Part shown: in pieces, positions 9,253 to 18,234 of the stretch
Numbering within the stretch: the first letter of the stretch is position 1
How the letters are laid out: each line of letters opens with the position of its first letter
DNA from: Alkalihalobacillus sp. AL-G
Lineage (GTDB): Bacteria; Bacillota; Bacilli; Bacillales; Fictibacillaceae
DNA length: 64,000 bases
Direction: 5' to 3'
NCBI RefSeq assembly: GCF_030643805.1
Contig: NZ_CP094656.1
Coordinates: forward strand, 1,922,001-1,986,000
Program-made: the position numbers and the translations under genes
The notes under the pieces: generated by a model
Told to the model about the DNA's origin: nothing
The model's input: only the letters and a program-made list of their open reading frames with translations
Databases searched by the model: none

Positions 9253-10126
9253 TCAAGCTGAAACACTTAGAAGAAAACTAAAGGCCGATCATGATCATCC
9301 GAATGCAAAGGTTTATGCAGTAGTTAGTGGAAAAGGTGGTGTTGGGAAATCAAACTTTTCATTAAACCTTGCTTTATCATTATCCGAAAATGGAGGAAAG
9401 GTTCTTGTCGTTGACCTTGATATCGGAATGGCTAATCTAGACATCTTGATGGGCGTAAATTCCCGTTACAATATTGCAGACTTAATCGAGAACCATCTAC
9501 CGATTACAGACATAATAGAAAAAGGACCTGGAAACCTCCATTATATTGCAGGCGGAAACGGTCTTAACGGTTTAGTGGAAATATCGCAAATGCAGTTTGA
9601 TCATTTTTGCGAACAAGTCAGCATTTTACAATCGGAATATGATTATATTTTGTTCGACATGGGGGCTGGAGCAACGAAGGAAAGCTTACAATTCATCGTA
9701 TCAGCAGACGAAGTCCTACTGCTTGTAACACCCGAACCGACTGCAATTACAGACGGTTATGCAATGCTGAAGCACATACATAATCTTAGTCCGGAACTGG
9801 ACGTTTCCATCATCGTCAACCGAATCGAGTCCGCTCAGGAAGGTGACCAGGTAGGCGGTAGACTGAAAATGGCTGCAAAGCAGTTTTTACATAAATCCAT
9901 TACAGTGAAAGGGGCGATACCTGAGGATCGTAACGTGTTTCTAGCAGTTAAAGACCAGAAACCTTATTTGATCCGTTTTCCGAATAGTAAAGCTGCACGA
10001 GCTGTCAGGGGAATTGCAGCCCTCCTTCTGAATGAAATGGAAAGAACCGTAAACTTAGAGCCTCACGGGCAAAGCTTTTTATCAAGGTTCAAGAGGTATT
10101 TTCAAAAAAGGCAGGTAATGAGATGA
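9245..10126 (+). CDS. flhG: MinD-like ATPase FlhG (YlxH)
   Basis: ParA/MinD-family ATPase that stimulates FlhF GTPase activity and helps set the flagellar pattern. The deviant Walker A motif SGKGGVGKSN is at residues 28-37, with VVDLDIGMANLD and LFDMGAGA as the other nucleotide-contacting motifs. The N-terminal DQAETLRRKL helix resembles the FlhF-activating region. Length 293 aa. It starts inside flhF and overlaps cheB by four bases. Confidence 0.95.
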   Translation: MHDQAETLRRKLKADHDHPNAKVYAVVSGKGGVGKSNFSLNLALSLSENGGKVLVVDLDIGMANLDILMGVNSRYNIADLIENHLPITDIIEKGPGNLHYIAGGNGLNGLVEISQMQFDHFCEQVSILQSEYDYILFDMGAGATKESLQFIVSADEVLLLVTPEPTAITDGYAMLKHIHNLSPELDVSIIVNRIESAQEGDQVGGRLKMAAKQFLHKSITVKGAIPEDRNVFLAVKDQKPYLIRFPNSKAARAVRGIAALLLNEMERTVNLEPHGQSFLSRFKRYFQKRQVMR

Positions 10127-11178
10127 AGTTCATAAACGTGCTTGTCGTAGATGATTCTGCATTGATGAGAAGAGTCATCACTGACCTGTTATCTAGTGAT
10201 CCTGAAATCAAAGTGTGTGGAACTGCCCGTAATGGAGAGGATGCTCTCAAAAAGATTCCAGAGTTATCCCCGGATGTAATTACACTGGATGTTGAAATGC
10301 CTTTGAAAAACGGGCTTGAAACATTGAAGGAGATTATGGAGAAGGATCCACTGCCCGTCATCATGCTTAGCAATGTAACGAGAGCAGGAACGTCTCAAAC
10401 GATTGAGGCGATGCAACAAGGAGCCATTGACTTTATTTCAAAGCCATCCGGGCAAATATCACTGGATTTACATACAGTACAATCCGAGCTCATTGAAAAA
10501 GTGAAATTAGCTAGTCAGGTGAGGATTCGAGATGTAATTAGCCAAAAGGAAGACCGGGATGTTCCGACAAGTACGATTAAAGTAAACAGACCGAAGGCAA
10601 ACAAAAAGAGAATTATTTCGATTGGTACTTCTACAGGCGGCCCAAGAGCGTTGGTCGAGGTTTTCTCTAAACTGCCAGACAGTCTTGACGCACCAGTTCT
10701 TGTCGTCCAGCATATGCCATCTGGTTTTACAAGATCGCTAGCAGAGCGATTGAACAGAACATCAGCATTAGAAGTAAAGGAAGCTGAAGAAGGAGACATT
10801 CTTGAAAGGGGCAAGGCTTATATTGCACCAGGTGGGTTTCATTTGATCATAACGGAGGTTGGAGAAGACCTCATGATTAAACTTGATGAACAAATCCCCC
10901 CAACGAGAGGGCATAGACCGTCCGTCGATCAGATGTTTAGTAGTCTTGCAGGTTTAAAGAATTACCAGAAAATAGCAGTCATAATGACAGGAATGGGCTC
11001 TGATGGTAAAGATGGCCTGCTCGCATTAAAGTCTGATCCTGATACAGTTGCGATTGCCGAATCTAAAGAATCATCCGTTGTTTTCGGGATGCCAAGGGCT
11101 GCAATCGAAACCAAAGAGGTAGATGAAATACATCATGTAAAAGACATCGCGAAGTGTATTCTAAGCTATACCAATTAG
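10123..11178 (+). CDS. cheB: Chemotaxis protein-glutamate methylesterase CheB
   Basis: Removes methyl groups from (and deamidates) chemoreceptors when phosphorylated by CheA. It has an N-terminal receiver domain with D10/D11 and phospho-acceptor D56 (TLDVEMP), a linker at about 130-160, and an esterase domain with the Ser (IGTSTGGPRAL), His (VVQHMPSGF) and Asp (MTGMGSDGKDG) catalytic residues. Length 351 aa. The start overlaps the flhG stop. Confidence 0.97.
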   Translation: MKFINVLVVDDSALMRRVITDLLSSDPEIKVCGTARNGEDALKKIPELSPDVITLDVEMPLKNGLETLKEIMEKDPLPVIMLSNVTRAGTSQTIEAMQQGAIDFISKPSGQISLDLHTVQSELIEKVKLASQVRIRDVISQKEDRDVPTSTIKVNRPKANKKRIISIGTSTGGPRALVEVFSKLPDSLDAPVLVVQHMPSGFTRSLAERLNRTSALEVKEAEEGDILERGKAYIAPGGFHLIITEVGEDLMIKLDEQIPPTRGHRPSVDQMFSSLAGLKNYQKIAVIMTGMGSDGKDGLLALKSDPDTVAIAESKESSVVFGMPRAAIETKEVDEIHHVKDIAKCILSYTN

Positions 11179-11190
11179 GGGGTTGTTGTA

Positions 11191-13203
11191 ATGGATATGA
11201 ATCAATATTTGGATGTGTTCGTTGAAGAAAGCAGGGAGCACTTACAGTCGATTAATGAACATATGCTACGACTTGAAAATGAGCCGAACGAAAAGTCGAT
11301 TGTGAATGATATCTTTCGTTCAGCACATACGTTAAAGGGTATGTCTGCAACGATGGGGTATGAGGATCTCGCTAATCTTACTCACAAAATGGAAAACGTT
11401 TTAGATGCGCTCAGACAAGAACAAATCGGGGTTACATCGGATGTAATCGATGTACTGTTCGAATCTGTCGATCACCTTGAGGCGATGGTTGAATCGATCA
11501 TTGAGGGTGGGGATGGAAAACGAGATGTATCAAAAACTGTCGCAATATTGAATCGAATCGAAAACGGGGAGGATTCCTCTGAGCAATCGAAGGAGACATT
11601 CGTTTCAGAAGGAACGAATGGTCTAGATGAATTTCAAAGGTCCGTGATACTAGAATCAATCGAACAAGGTTTTCATCCCTTATCCGTGAAAATTGCGCTC
11701 GATAAAAATTGTATTTTAAAAGCAGCACGAGTATATATGATTTTTGAAGTGATTGAGCAGGTTGCAGAAGTCATACATTCCAATCCCTCGGTCAATGAAT
11801 TGGAGCAAGAGCAGTTCGATCTCGATTTCACGGTCAACCTTTTGACGAAACTTGATTCAGAGGAGCTTGAAGCACGGATAGGCAAGGTTTCTGAAATTGA
11901 TTCCGTTCATATAAGCCGACTAAACATAGAAGCTACTGCAGAACCTCAATCTGAGTCAGCAGCAACTACCGAAGTAGAAACGAAAGAGTCAAATACAAAG
12001 GGATCAAATACAAAAGACTCGAAGGCAGCAGCTTCCTCAACTAAGCCAAATGCCGGAAATAAGACAATAAGGGTGAACATTCAACGACTTGATCAGCTGA
12101 TGAATTTATTTGAAGAGCTCGTAATCGATCGAGGAAGACTTGAAACAATCGCAAAAGAGCTTAAGCATACTGACTTGAACGAAACGGTTGAGCATATGAC
12201 ACGTCTCTCGGGTGATCTCCAAGATTCGTTACTGACGATGCGGATGGTTCCGATTGATCAAGTGTTCAATCGTTTTCCTCGGATGATTCGCAGTTTGGCA
12301 AAAGATCTTGGCAAAAAAGTGAATCTCGAAATTGAAGGTGGAGAAACGGAGCTTGATAGGACTGTCATCGATGAAATTGGTGATCCGCTCGTTCACCTGT
12401 TGCGTAATTCGGTGGATCACGGTATCGAACGCCCGGACAAACGGAAATCCAATGGTAAGGGCTCTGAAGGAACGATTTCTCTCGTAGCCTATCATAGCGG
12501 AAATCATGTTTACATTGAAATTACAGATGATGGTGGCGGTATTAATAGAGAAATGGTTCTGAAGAAAGCGATTGAAAACGGGATCGTCAATCCATCGTCA
12601 GCATCTGAAATGAAGGATGAAGAAGTCTACCAGCTCCTGTTTGCTTCAGGATTCAGCACAGCAGAAACCGTATCGGATATTTCCGGTAGAGGAGTTGGAC
12701 TGGATGTTGTAAAGAGCAAAATTGAATCGATAGGTGGACAAATCGGCGTCACATCTGATCCGGGTCAAGGGTCTAAGTTTTCGATACAGTTGCCTCTAAC
12801 GATGTCAATATTATCGGTCATGCTTGTCACTTCTGGTGAAGAAACTTACGCAATTCCATTATCAAACATTGTGGAAAGTGCGATTATCGCCAAAGCGGAT
12901 ATTCTTAACGCACATCGTCAGCATGTAATCGATTTTCGTGGGAAGGTCGTTCCGCTCGTTTCACTTAAAGAGGTCCTGGATATATCGGGTGAACAAGATG
13001 ACGATGACTATATTTCGGTAGTCGTAGCACGTAAAGGAGACAAAATGGCTGCACTTGTAGTTGATTCCTTTATCGGACAGCAGGAAGTTGTACTAAAACC
13101 GCTTGGAGACTATTTAACAAATATATTTGCAATTTCTGGAGCGACTATTCTCGGAAATGGACAGGTTGCTCTAATACTTGACTGTAACGATTTGATCAAA
13201 TAA
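11191..13203 (+). CDS. cheA: Chemotaxis histidine kinase CheA
   Basis: Receptor-coupled kinase that phosphorylates CheY and CheB. Domains in order: P1 with phospho-accepting H46 (SAHTLKGMSATMG), P2 response-regulator docking (about 145-235), a low-complexity Thr/Ser/Lys linker with a repeated ESNTKGSNTKDSK pattern, P3 dimerisation (about 290-350), P4 ATPase with LLRNSVDHGIE, DDGGGI and GRGVGLDVVK, and a CheW-like P5 (about 535-670). Length 670 aa. A GGGGG ribosome-binding site precedes the ATG, 12 bases after cheB. Confidence 0.97.
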   Translation: MDMNQYLDVFVEESREHLQSINEHMLRLENEPNEKSIVNDIFRSAHTLKGMSATMGYEDLANLTHKMENVLDALRQEQIGVTSDVIDVLFESVDHLEAMVESIIEGGDGKRDVSKTVAILNRIENGEDSSEQSKETFVSEGTNGLDEFQRSVILESIEQGFHPLSVKIALDKNCILKAARVYMIFEVIEQVAEVIHSNPSVNELEQEQFDLDFTVNLLTKLDSEELEARIGKVSEIDSVHISRLNIEATAEPQSESAATTEVETKESNTKGSNTKDSKAAASSTKPNAGNKTIRVNIQRLDQLMNLFEELVIDRGRLETIAKELKHTDLNETVEHMTRLSGDLQDSLLTMRMVPIDQVFNRFPRMIRSLAKDLGKKVNLEIEGGETELDRTVIDEIGDPLVHLLRNSVDHGIERPDKRKSNGKGSEGTISLVAYHSGNHVYIEITDDGGGINREMVLKKAIENGIVNPSSASEMKDEEVYQLLFASGFSTAETVSDISGRGVGLDVVKSKIESIGGQIGVTSDPGQGSKFSIQLPLTMSILSVMLVTSGEETYAIPLSNIVESAIIAKADILNAHRQHVIDFRGKVVPLVSLKEVLDISGEQDDDDYISVVVARKGDKMAALVVDSFIGQQEVVLKPLGDYLTNIFAISGATILGNGQVALILDCNDLIK

Positions 13204-13215
13204 GGAGGAGTTAAA

Positions 13216-13701
13216 ATGTCGGATATAAAAACTGTAGAAAAAGAGATGAAAGCGATCGTTTTTCAACTTAAGGATGAGGAATATGGTGTGGATGTCCATC
13301 AGGTTAAATCCATTGAACGGATACAGGAAATTACACGCGTTCCACGTACACCGTCTTTCGTAAAAGGTGTGATTAATCTCCGTGGGATCGTAACACCAAT
13401 CATTAACCTTCGAAGTCGATTTGACATTGAAGAAGCAGATTATACAGAAGATACGAGGATTGTCATTGTACATGCAAATGATCTTGAAGTCGGAATGATT
13501 GTGGACTCTGCTAATGACGTTATCGACGTACCGGTTGATTCTGTCGAACCGGCACCAGAGGTTGTTGGCGGTATTAGTGCTGAATATTTAGAAGGTGTTG
13601 CAAAGCTTGAGCGTCGTTTACTTATTTTACTAAATCTTGAAAAGGTATTGAACCCTGAAGAAATCATCGCACTTCGACAGGTTAAGGAGAACAATGAATG
13701 A
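13216..13701 (+). CDS. cheW: Chemotaxis coupling protein CheW
   Basis: Links CheA to chemoreceptor signalling tips. A single CheW domain spans most of the 161 aa, with the usual EEYGVDVHQVKSIERI and VKGVINLRGIVTPIINL segments. AAGGAGGAG lies 8 bases upstream of the ATG. The stop overlaps the start of cheC in an ATGA-type junction. Confidence 0.96.
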   Translation: MSDIKTVEKEMKAIVFQLKDEEYGVDVHQVKSIERIQEITRVPRTPSFVKGVINLRGIVTPIINLRSRFDIEEADYTEDTRIVIVHANDLEVGMIVDSANDVIDVPVDSVEPAPEVVGGISAEYLEGVAKLERRLLILLNLEKVLNPEEIIALRQVKENNE

Positions 13702-14336
13702 TCACCCCGGAGCAGCTGACTGATTTTCAAAAGGATGTTTTAAAGGAAATCGGTAACATCGGTGCTGGTAATGCAGCAACTGCTCTATCACGACTTGTTC
13801 AAAAATCAGTAGATATGGAAGTGCCTTCTGTGAAACTCATCCCTTTTAATGAAGTAACCGACATGATCGGGGGAGCGGAACTCGTTGTAGCTGCTACCTT
13901 CCTTCGTGTCACTGGGGATGCACCAGGGAATATGTTCTTCATTTTACCATTGGATGAAGCGGTTCATCTCATCAAGCAATTGACAGGCGATGAATCGATA
14001 ACGGAGGAATCAATTGTTCAATCTGAGCTCCCATGCTCCGCTCTGCAGGAGACAGGTAATATTTTAGCCGGTTCGTACCTATCATCCTTTTCCGACTTTA
14101 CAGGATTGCAACTCGTTCCATCAGTTCCTTATTTAACGGTGGATATGGCAGCAGCTATTCTTTCACAAGGCTTATTTGAAATGTCACAGGTAAGTGATTA
14201 CGCCATAATCATCGATACACAGCTAAAGGATTCTGTACACATCAACACAGGTGTGAAAGGCCATTTTTTGCTATTACCTGATCCGGAGTCGTTTCAAAAA
14301 ATCTTTCATTCGCTCGGGGTTCCTTTAAATGAATAA
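13698..14336 (+). CDS. cheC: CheY-P phosphatase CheC
   Basis: Dephosphorylates CheY-P and interacts with CheD in the Bacillus adaptation circuit. Both phosphatase helices are visible: LKEIGNIGAGNAATAL (E, N) at about 14-29 and LQETGNILAGSYLSS at about 115-129. Length 212 aa is normal. AAGGAG in the end of cheW lies 8 bases before the ATG. It overlaps cheD by 8 bases, which fits the physical CheC-CheD pairing. Confidence 0.96.
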   Translation: MITPEQLTDFQKDVLKEIGNIGAGNAATALSRLVQKSVDMEVPSVKLIPFNEVTDMIGGAELVVAATFLRVTGDAPGNMFFILPLDEAVHLIKQLTGDESITEESIVQSELPCSALQETGNILAGSYLSSFSDFTGLQLVPSVPYLTVDMAAAILSQGLFEMSQVSDYAIIIDTQLKDSVHINTGVKGHFLLLPDPESFQKIFHSLGVPLNE

Positions 14337-14829
14337 CATAGTAGAAATTGTCCAGGTTGGTATCGCAGATTTTCAACTCGGACAGGCACCTCAACATTTA
14401 AGAACAACAGGGTTAGGATCCTGTGTCGGAGTTGTCATATTTGATCCTATAACCCAGGCAGCAGGGATGGCACATATTATGCTGCCAAACTCAAATCTTT
14501 CTAAAGGGGCAACGTTCAATCAGGCAAAGTATGCCGATACAGCAATCCCTGAAATGGTATCAGAACTCGGTCATTGCTATGGTATTGATCGAGAACGCCT
14601 ACAGGCTAAAATTGCCGGTGGTGCACAAATGTTTCAATTTTCAAGCCAAAGTGATGCGATGCGTGTCGGTCCACGCAATGTCGAGGCTGTGAAGGATATA
14701 CTCAAGTCTTTAAATATCCCCATCATTGCAGAAGATGTAGGAGGAAATAACGGTAGAACAATCGAGTTTGATCCGTGTTCATCCAGACTTGCGATTCGCA
14801 CGATTCATAAAGGAATGAAATCGATCTAA
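14329..14829 (+). CDS. cheD: Chemoreceptor glutamine deamidase CheD
   Basis: Deamidates specific receptor glutamines and is itself a CheC partner. The catalytic Cys is C32 (GLGSCVGVV) and the catalytic His is H49 (GMAHIMLP), both in the family contexts. Length 166 aa. It starts inside the last codons of cheC. The fifty bases after it carry only the sigD ribosome-binding site. Confidence 0.96.
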   Translation: MNNIVEIVQVGIADFQLGQAPQHLRTTGLGSCVGVVIFDPITQAAGMAHIMLPNSNLSKGATFNQAKYADTAIPEMVSELGHCYGIDRERLQAKIAGGAQMFQFSSQSDAMRVGPRNVEAVKDILKSLNIPIIAEDVGGNNGRTIEFDPCSSRLAIRTIHKGMKSI

Positions 14830-14879
14830 CCTAGATTCGCAGACTTTTTAATTAAAACACATAAAATAGGAGAGATAAG

Positions 14880-15644
14880 ATGCAAAGTGCTGCTAGTAGT
14901 GAAGCGAGTGTTTATTGGGACAGTTGGGCGAAAAATCGGGATAAAGACTCTTGCGAAGCTTTACTAGAGATGCATTTACCTCTGGTTCAATACCACGTTC
15001 AGCGAATTGCAGTAGGTTTACCGAGGAACGTGAATAAAGATGAGCTTAGAAGCCATGGATTAATGGGGCTTTACGATGCATTGAACAAATTCGATCCAGG
15101 CAGGGACTTGAAGTTCGATACATATGCCTCTTTTCGAATTAGAGGTGCAATCATAGATGGGTTACGAAGGGAAGACTGGTTACCGAGATCAATGCGGGAA
15201 AAGTCAAAGAAAATTGATGCAGCGATTGAACGTATGGAGCAAGAGGAAATGCGGTCAGTTTCAGCTGCAGAGGTCGCAAGTGAATTAGGCTACTCAGAAG
15301 AGGATGTCTTGACCATCATGTCGGAAAGCTTTTTAGCCAACGTTTTATCGATTGATGAAGAGAACAAGGAAAGTGATTCCAACGAAAAAATCGGTTATAC
15401 AATCGAGGATAAAAAGGTTAACACACCTGAGACCATATTGCTGACGGACGAGCTTCACCAACATCTGACTGAAATAATCAAAGAATTAAATGAAAAAGAA
15501 CAGCTTGTAGTCAGCTTATTTTACTATGAAGAACTTACCTTAACTGAAATTGGTCATGTCCTAGGACTTTCAACATCAAGAATCTCTCAGATCCATTCAA
15601 AGGCACTTTTTAAACTTCGAAATGTATTGTCGAAATATCTTTAA
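14880..15644 (+). CDS. sigD: RNA polymerase sigma factor SigD (motility, FliA family)
   Basis: Sigma-28 type factor that transcribes flagellin, chemoreceptor and autolysin genes. Region 2 (FDTYASFRIRGAIIDGLRREDW) and region 4 (LTLTEIGHVLGLSTSRISQI, a helix-turn-helix) are intact. Length 254 aa equals the B. subtilis protein. TAGGAGAG lies before the ATG. As in B. subtilis it is near the distal end of the fla/che operon, a position known there to influence the ON/OFF motility decision. Confidence 0.97.
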   Translation: MQSAASSEASVYWDSWAKNRDKDSCEALLEMHLPLVQYHVQRIAVGLPRNVNKDELRSHGLMGLYDALNKFDPGRDLKFDTYASFRIRGAIIDGLRREDWLPRSMREKSKKIDAAIERMEQEEMRSVSAAEVASELGYSEEDVLTIMSESFLANVLSIDEENKESDSNEKIGYTIEDKKVNTPETILLTDELHQHLTEIIKELNEKEQLVVSLFYYEELTLTEIGHVLGLSTSRISQIHSKALFKLRNVLSKYL

Positions 15645-15663
15645 ATATGTGGGGTAGTTTATT

Positions 15664-17043
15664 ATGCAGAAAACATCAGTGAGTGATTGTGTGCAGCTTA
15701 AGGTTTCAGAAAATCGTATGCGGGTTGTAATGATCCCGATTCACTCATGTGAGTTTCAACCAGAATTCCAAGATATACTGGATTTTTTACAATCAAAAAA
15801 CGTCACCTTTGGTATTAAGGAAGTTTCAATTTCAGAAATTCTAGCTGATTTCGAGCACTGGCTTGAACCTGTAATCGTGGCGGAAGGATCTAAACCTATA
15901 CCAGGTGAACCAGGTTTTTTAAAGGAACGGGCACAGGCTGCAAAACAAAAGAGCCCTGAATCGGATCAAAAGTTCGTCGACCTAAGATCAAGAACTGAAA
16001 TTTTGTCCGTAAAAAAAGGCGAGAGGATTGCCGATATCATTCCCCCTACAGATGGAGTGCCTGGAATGACGGTTGATGGAGTAGAAGTTCCTGCAAAGCC
16101 AGGGAAGCCTCTTCGGTTGAAACAAGGCAGAAATACGGTGATCAATGAGGAAAAAAACAGCATCTATGCAACGACTGATGGGCAAGTCAGTTTTCAAAAA
16201 AAAGCGGTGCACGTTTACCCGGTATATGAAGTTAAAGGAGACCTGGATTTAAAAACTGGTAATCTTGAATTTGTTGGTAATATACACATATTTGGTGATG
16301 TACCTTCCGGCTATAAAATCCAGGCAGAGGGTGACATCAGAATCGATGGAATAGTAGAAGGGTCAGAGCTGCGTGCAGGTGGCTCTATTTATATAAAGAA
16401 TGGCATCGCAGGACAGGGTAGGTCACTCATCCAAACCGAAAATGACTTACACACTGGTTATATTAATCAAGGGAATATTAAAGTGGGCGGAGATCTTCAT
16501 ATTCACTTTCTAAACCACAGTAATGTACTTGTTGAGGGAAATATATATTGCCAGAAGGGGAAAGGAATGATTGTGGGAGGGAATACGACAGCAGGCTCGA
16601 ATATATATGTGAACCGATTAGGAACCGAATTGATGACAAAAACCGCAATTTATTTTGGTGTCGCACCAGAACTACTAAATGAATGGGATAAACTCTCGGT
16701 TCAAGTACAAAAGGATGAAGAAAGCTTCAATAAACTGAACCGATTAAAAACAGCAGTTGACAGTAAACCGACTTCCCAACAAACCGATAAGGAGCGGATT
16801 TTACTTTTGAAGGTAAGAAATACACACGGGCAATTGGTGAATTCATTACAACAAAATAAAGATAGGCTGAATGAGCTTAATGACTCGATATCAAACGTGG
16901 GGGATGCAACACTTACCATTGCAGATAGAGTTCAGCCAGGTGTAGAAATTACGTTTGGGAAATATAAGCGTAAAATCCAAACGGTTTATGAGTCTGTAGA
17001 AATCAATCTAAGGTCAGGCGAGATTGTTATCGGACACTTATAA
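15664..17043 (+). CDS. DUF342 / FapA-like polymer-forming protein
   Basis: The 459 aa protein belongs to the DUF342 (FapA) family, by the pattern SVKKGERIADIIPPTDGVPG followed by a beta-helix region rich in G-D-I-x-I-x-G repeats (about 190-330; for example EGDIRIDGIVEGSELRAGGS) and a coiled-coil segment at about 345-415. The biochemical role of the family is not settled; members occur in flagellar and envelope gene clusters. It starts 20 bases after sigD, so it is probably in the same operon. B. subtilis has no gene at this position between sigD and swrB. Confidence 0.8.
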   Translation: MQKTSVSDCVQLKVSENRMRVVMIPIHSCEFQPEFQDILDFLQSKNVTFGIKEVSISEILADFEHWLEPVIVAEGSKPIPGEPGFLKERAQAAKQKSPESDQKFVDLRSRTEILSVKKGERIADIIPPTDGVPGMTVDGVEVPAKPGKPLRLKQGRNTVINEEKNSIYATTDGQVSFQKKAVHVYPVYEVKGDLDLKTGNLEFVGNIHIFGDVPSGYKIQAEGDIRIDGIVEGSELRAGGSIYIKNGIAGQGRSLIQTENDLHTGYINQGNIKVGGDLHIHFLNHSNVLVEGNIYCQKGKGMIVGGNTTAGSNIYVNRLGTELMTKTAIYFGVAPELLNEWDKLSVQVQKDEESFNKLNRLKTAVDSKPTSQQTDKERILLLKVRNTHGQLVNSLQQNKDRLNELNDSISNVGDATLTIADRVQPGVEITFGKYKRKIQTVYESVEINLRSGEIVIGHL

Positions 17044-17103
17044 TAGATAATTCAAAAAGGTATCCAACTGCACTAATTAACCCATTTACAGGGAGTGGGA
17101 AAG

Positions 17104-17409
17104 ATGAGTTTGAAATCGATTGAACTTCAAGTAGCCTTACCAAGAACGTTAGATGCTAGCAAAGTTCAAGAACAGCTACAACAGCGTTCTCAAATCGATC
17201 AATCCCAGACAGCCTTTGCTCAGGCTAAGGAAGCAGAACATAGACGCAAATCTATTGAAAAACAGGAGCAAACGAATAAAACAGATTTGTCCGGAGATCA
17301 GAAGGGCTCCAATCCACATTTTCAGCAGGAGGAAAAAGAACAGGATACGTCTGAAAAAACAGCTACGAATCATCCATTTAAAGGAAAGCATATTGACTTT
17401 TCTGGTTAG
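17104..17409 (+). CDS. Small hydrophilic protein of unknown function
   Basis: A 101 aa, highly charged, Gln/Lys/Glu-rich protein with no hydrophobic segment and no recognised domain. The first 35 residues (MSLKSIELQVALPRTLDASK) look ordered; the rest is low complexity and likely disordered or coiled coil. The ATG at 17104 is preferred over a GTG at 17095, because GGGAG at 17091-17095 then lies 8 bases away. It ends 9 bases before the swrB-like gene, which argues for a real operon gene. No function is inferred. Confidence 0.6.
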   Translation: MSLKSIELQVALPRTLDASKVQEQLQQRSQIDQSQTAFAQAKEAEHRRKSIEKQEQTNKTDLSGDQKGSNPHFQQEEKEQDTSEKTATNHPFKGKHIDFSG

Positions 17410-17418
17410 GGGGAACTA

Positions 17419-17940
17419 ATGACAGGCTTTCTATTGACGATAAGCTTTATCCTTCATTTAACTACACTCTTAGCCGTTTTGATTGTTTGGAAGAAGTTTG
17501 ATGCATCTGATAAAAATGATATCGATCGAGTAAAATCAGAAATGGAAGATATCTTAATGGCTTATTCCACAGAAATGAAGGAAGAAAACGAAGCCTTCCT
17601 TGAACATCTACGCTCAATAAAGAGTGACCAATATAAAAATGATCGACTAAAGGAAGGTCTTCACAAACCCTCAACGTTCCAATCGATAAATAATGATGAA
17701 GTATCATTAACACAGCCCACGCCGACGCAAACACCACAATCACATAATGAAAAAGAGGATCCAAACTACACTCCTCCACCACCGATTACAAAGGAAAAGG
17801 AACAATTCGGACCATCCATGGCAGCAGAAGTGCTTTCTTTACAGAAAAAGGGTTACTCGCTCGACGAGATTGCCAAAAAAGTAGACAAAGGCAAAGGAGA
17901 AATAGAATTACTCATTAAATTTTACCAAGATGGGCGATAG
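17419..17940 (+). CDS. swrB: SwrB/YlxL-like membrane protein
   Basis: A 173 aa protein with one N-terminal transmembrane helix (residues 4-23), a charged coiled-coil-like segment, a Pro/Thr-rich linker (about 90-130), and a C-terminal helix-turn-helix-like stretch, AAEVLSLQKKGYSLDEIAKK then KGEIELLIKF. This layout and the location between the sigD region and rpsB match B. subtilis SwrB, which promotes flagellar basal-body completion. Sequence similarity is concentrated in the two ends, so the assignment is probable rather than certain. Confidence 0.72.
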   Translation: MTGFLLTISFILHLTTLLAVLIVWKKFDASDKNDIDRVKSEMEDILMAYSTEMKEENEAFLEHLRSIKSDQYKNDRLKEGLHKPSTFQSINNDEVSLTQPTPTQTPQSHNEKEDPNYTPPPPITKEKEQFGPSMAAEVLSLQKKGYSLDEIAKKVDKGKGEIELLIKFYQDGR

Positions 17941-17944
17941 ATAC

Positions 17945-17974
17945 TTGCAGGAATAGATCTGTTTATGGTATAGT
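17945..17974 (+). promoter_or_regulatory. Candidate sigma-A promoter of rpsB
   Basis: TTGCAG (17945-17950), an 18-base spacer and TATAGT (17969-17974), preceded by TG one base upstream (extended -10, TGGTATAGT). It starts directly after the swrB stop with no terminator between, so fla/che transcripts could also read into rpsB. The same TTTATGGTATAGT block occurs at the rimP promoter. Confidence 0.6.
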
Positions 17975-18089
17975 TACTTTCGGTGTTTATACAACCACAC
18001 ACGTTCGTGGATTTAATTGCCGGTGCTTATATGAAGTTTTGTTATTGCGCCAAACATTACCGTCAAATATCTTTGTTACGTCGTCATTC

Positions 18090-18132
18090 AAGTCCTCATG
18101 TAGGTTAATCTACATTTTGGCTTTCATGACTT
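18090..18132 (+). promoter_or_regulatory. Structured rpsB leader hairpin
   Basis: The 250-base untranslated leader from about 17981 to 18234 has no open frame with a credible ribosome-binding site. Its clearest structure is ATGTAG-GTTAAT-CTACAT (18098-18115). An alternative pairing joins AAGT/CATG with CATGACTT (18090-18100 with 18125-18132). A long leader before rpsB would fit ribosomal-protein autoregulation, but no known S2-binding motif was recognised. Confidence 0.4.
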
Positions 18133-18234
18133 GCGTGCCTCGATCTACTCGGTTCTGTTTACCTCATAATAAAACAAGATAAGTTGCAATTATTGAGAAG
18201 CGGGCGGAGGAAAAAACCACAGGAGGTGCCTGAG

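Noticed and set aside
17050-17066. TTCAAAAAGGTATCC after the DUF342 gene as another repeat copy
   Set aside because: Only one end-like segment is present, with no partner end or interior; too short to separate from chance.
17153-17419. 88-codon open frame overlapping the small gene before swrB
   Set aside because: Shares the region with the 17104-17409 frame, which has the better ribosome-binding site and operon spacing.
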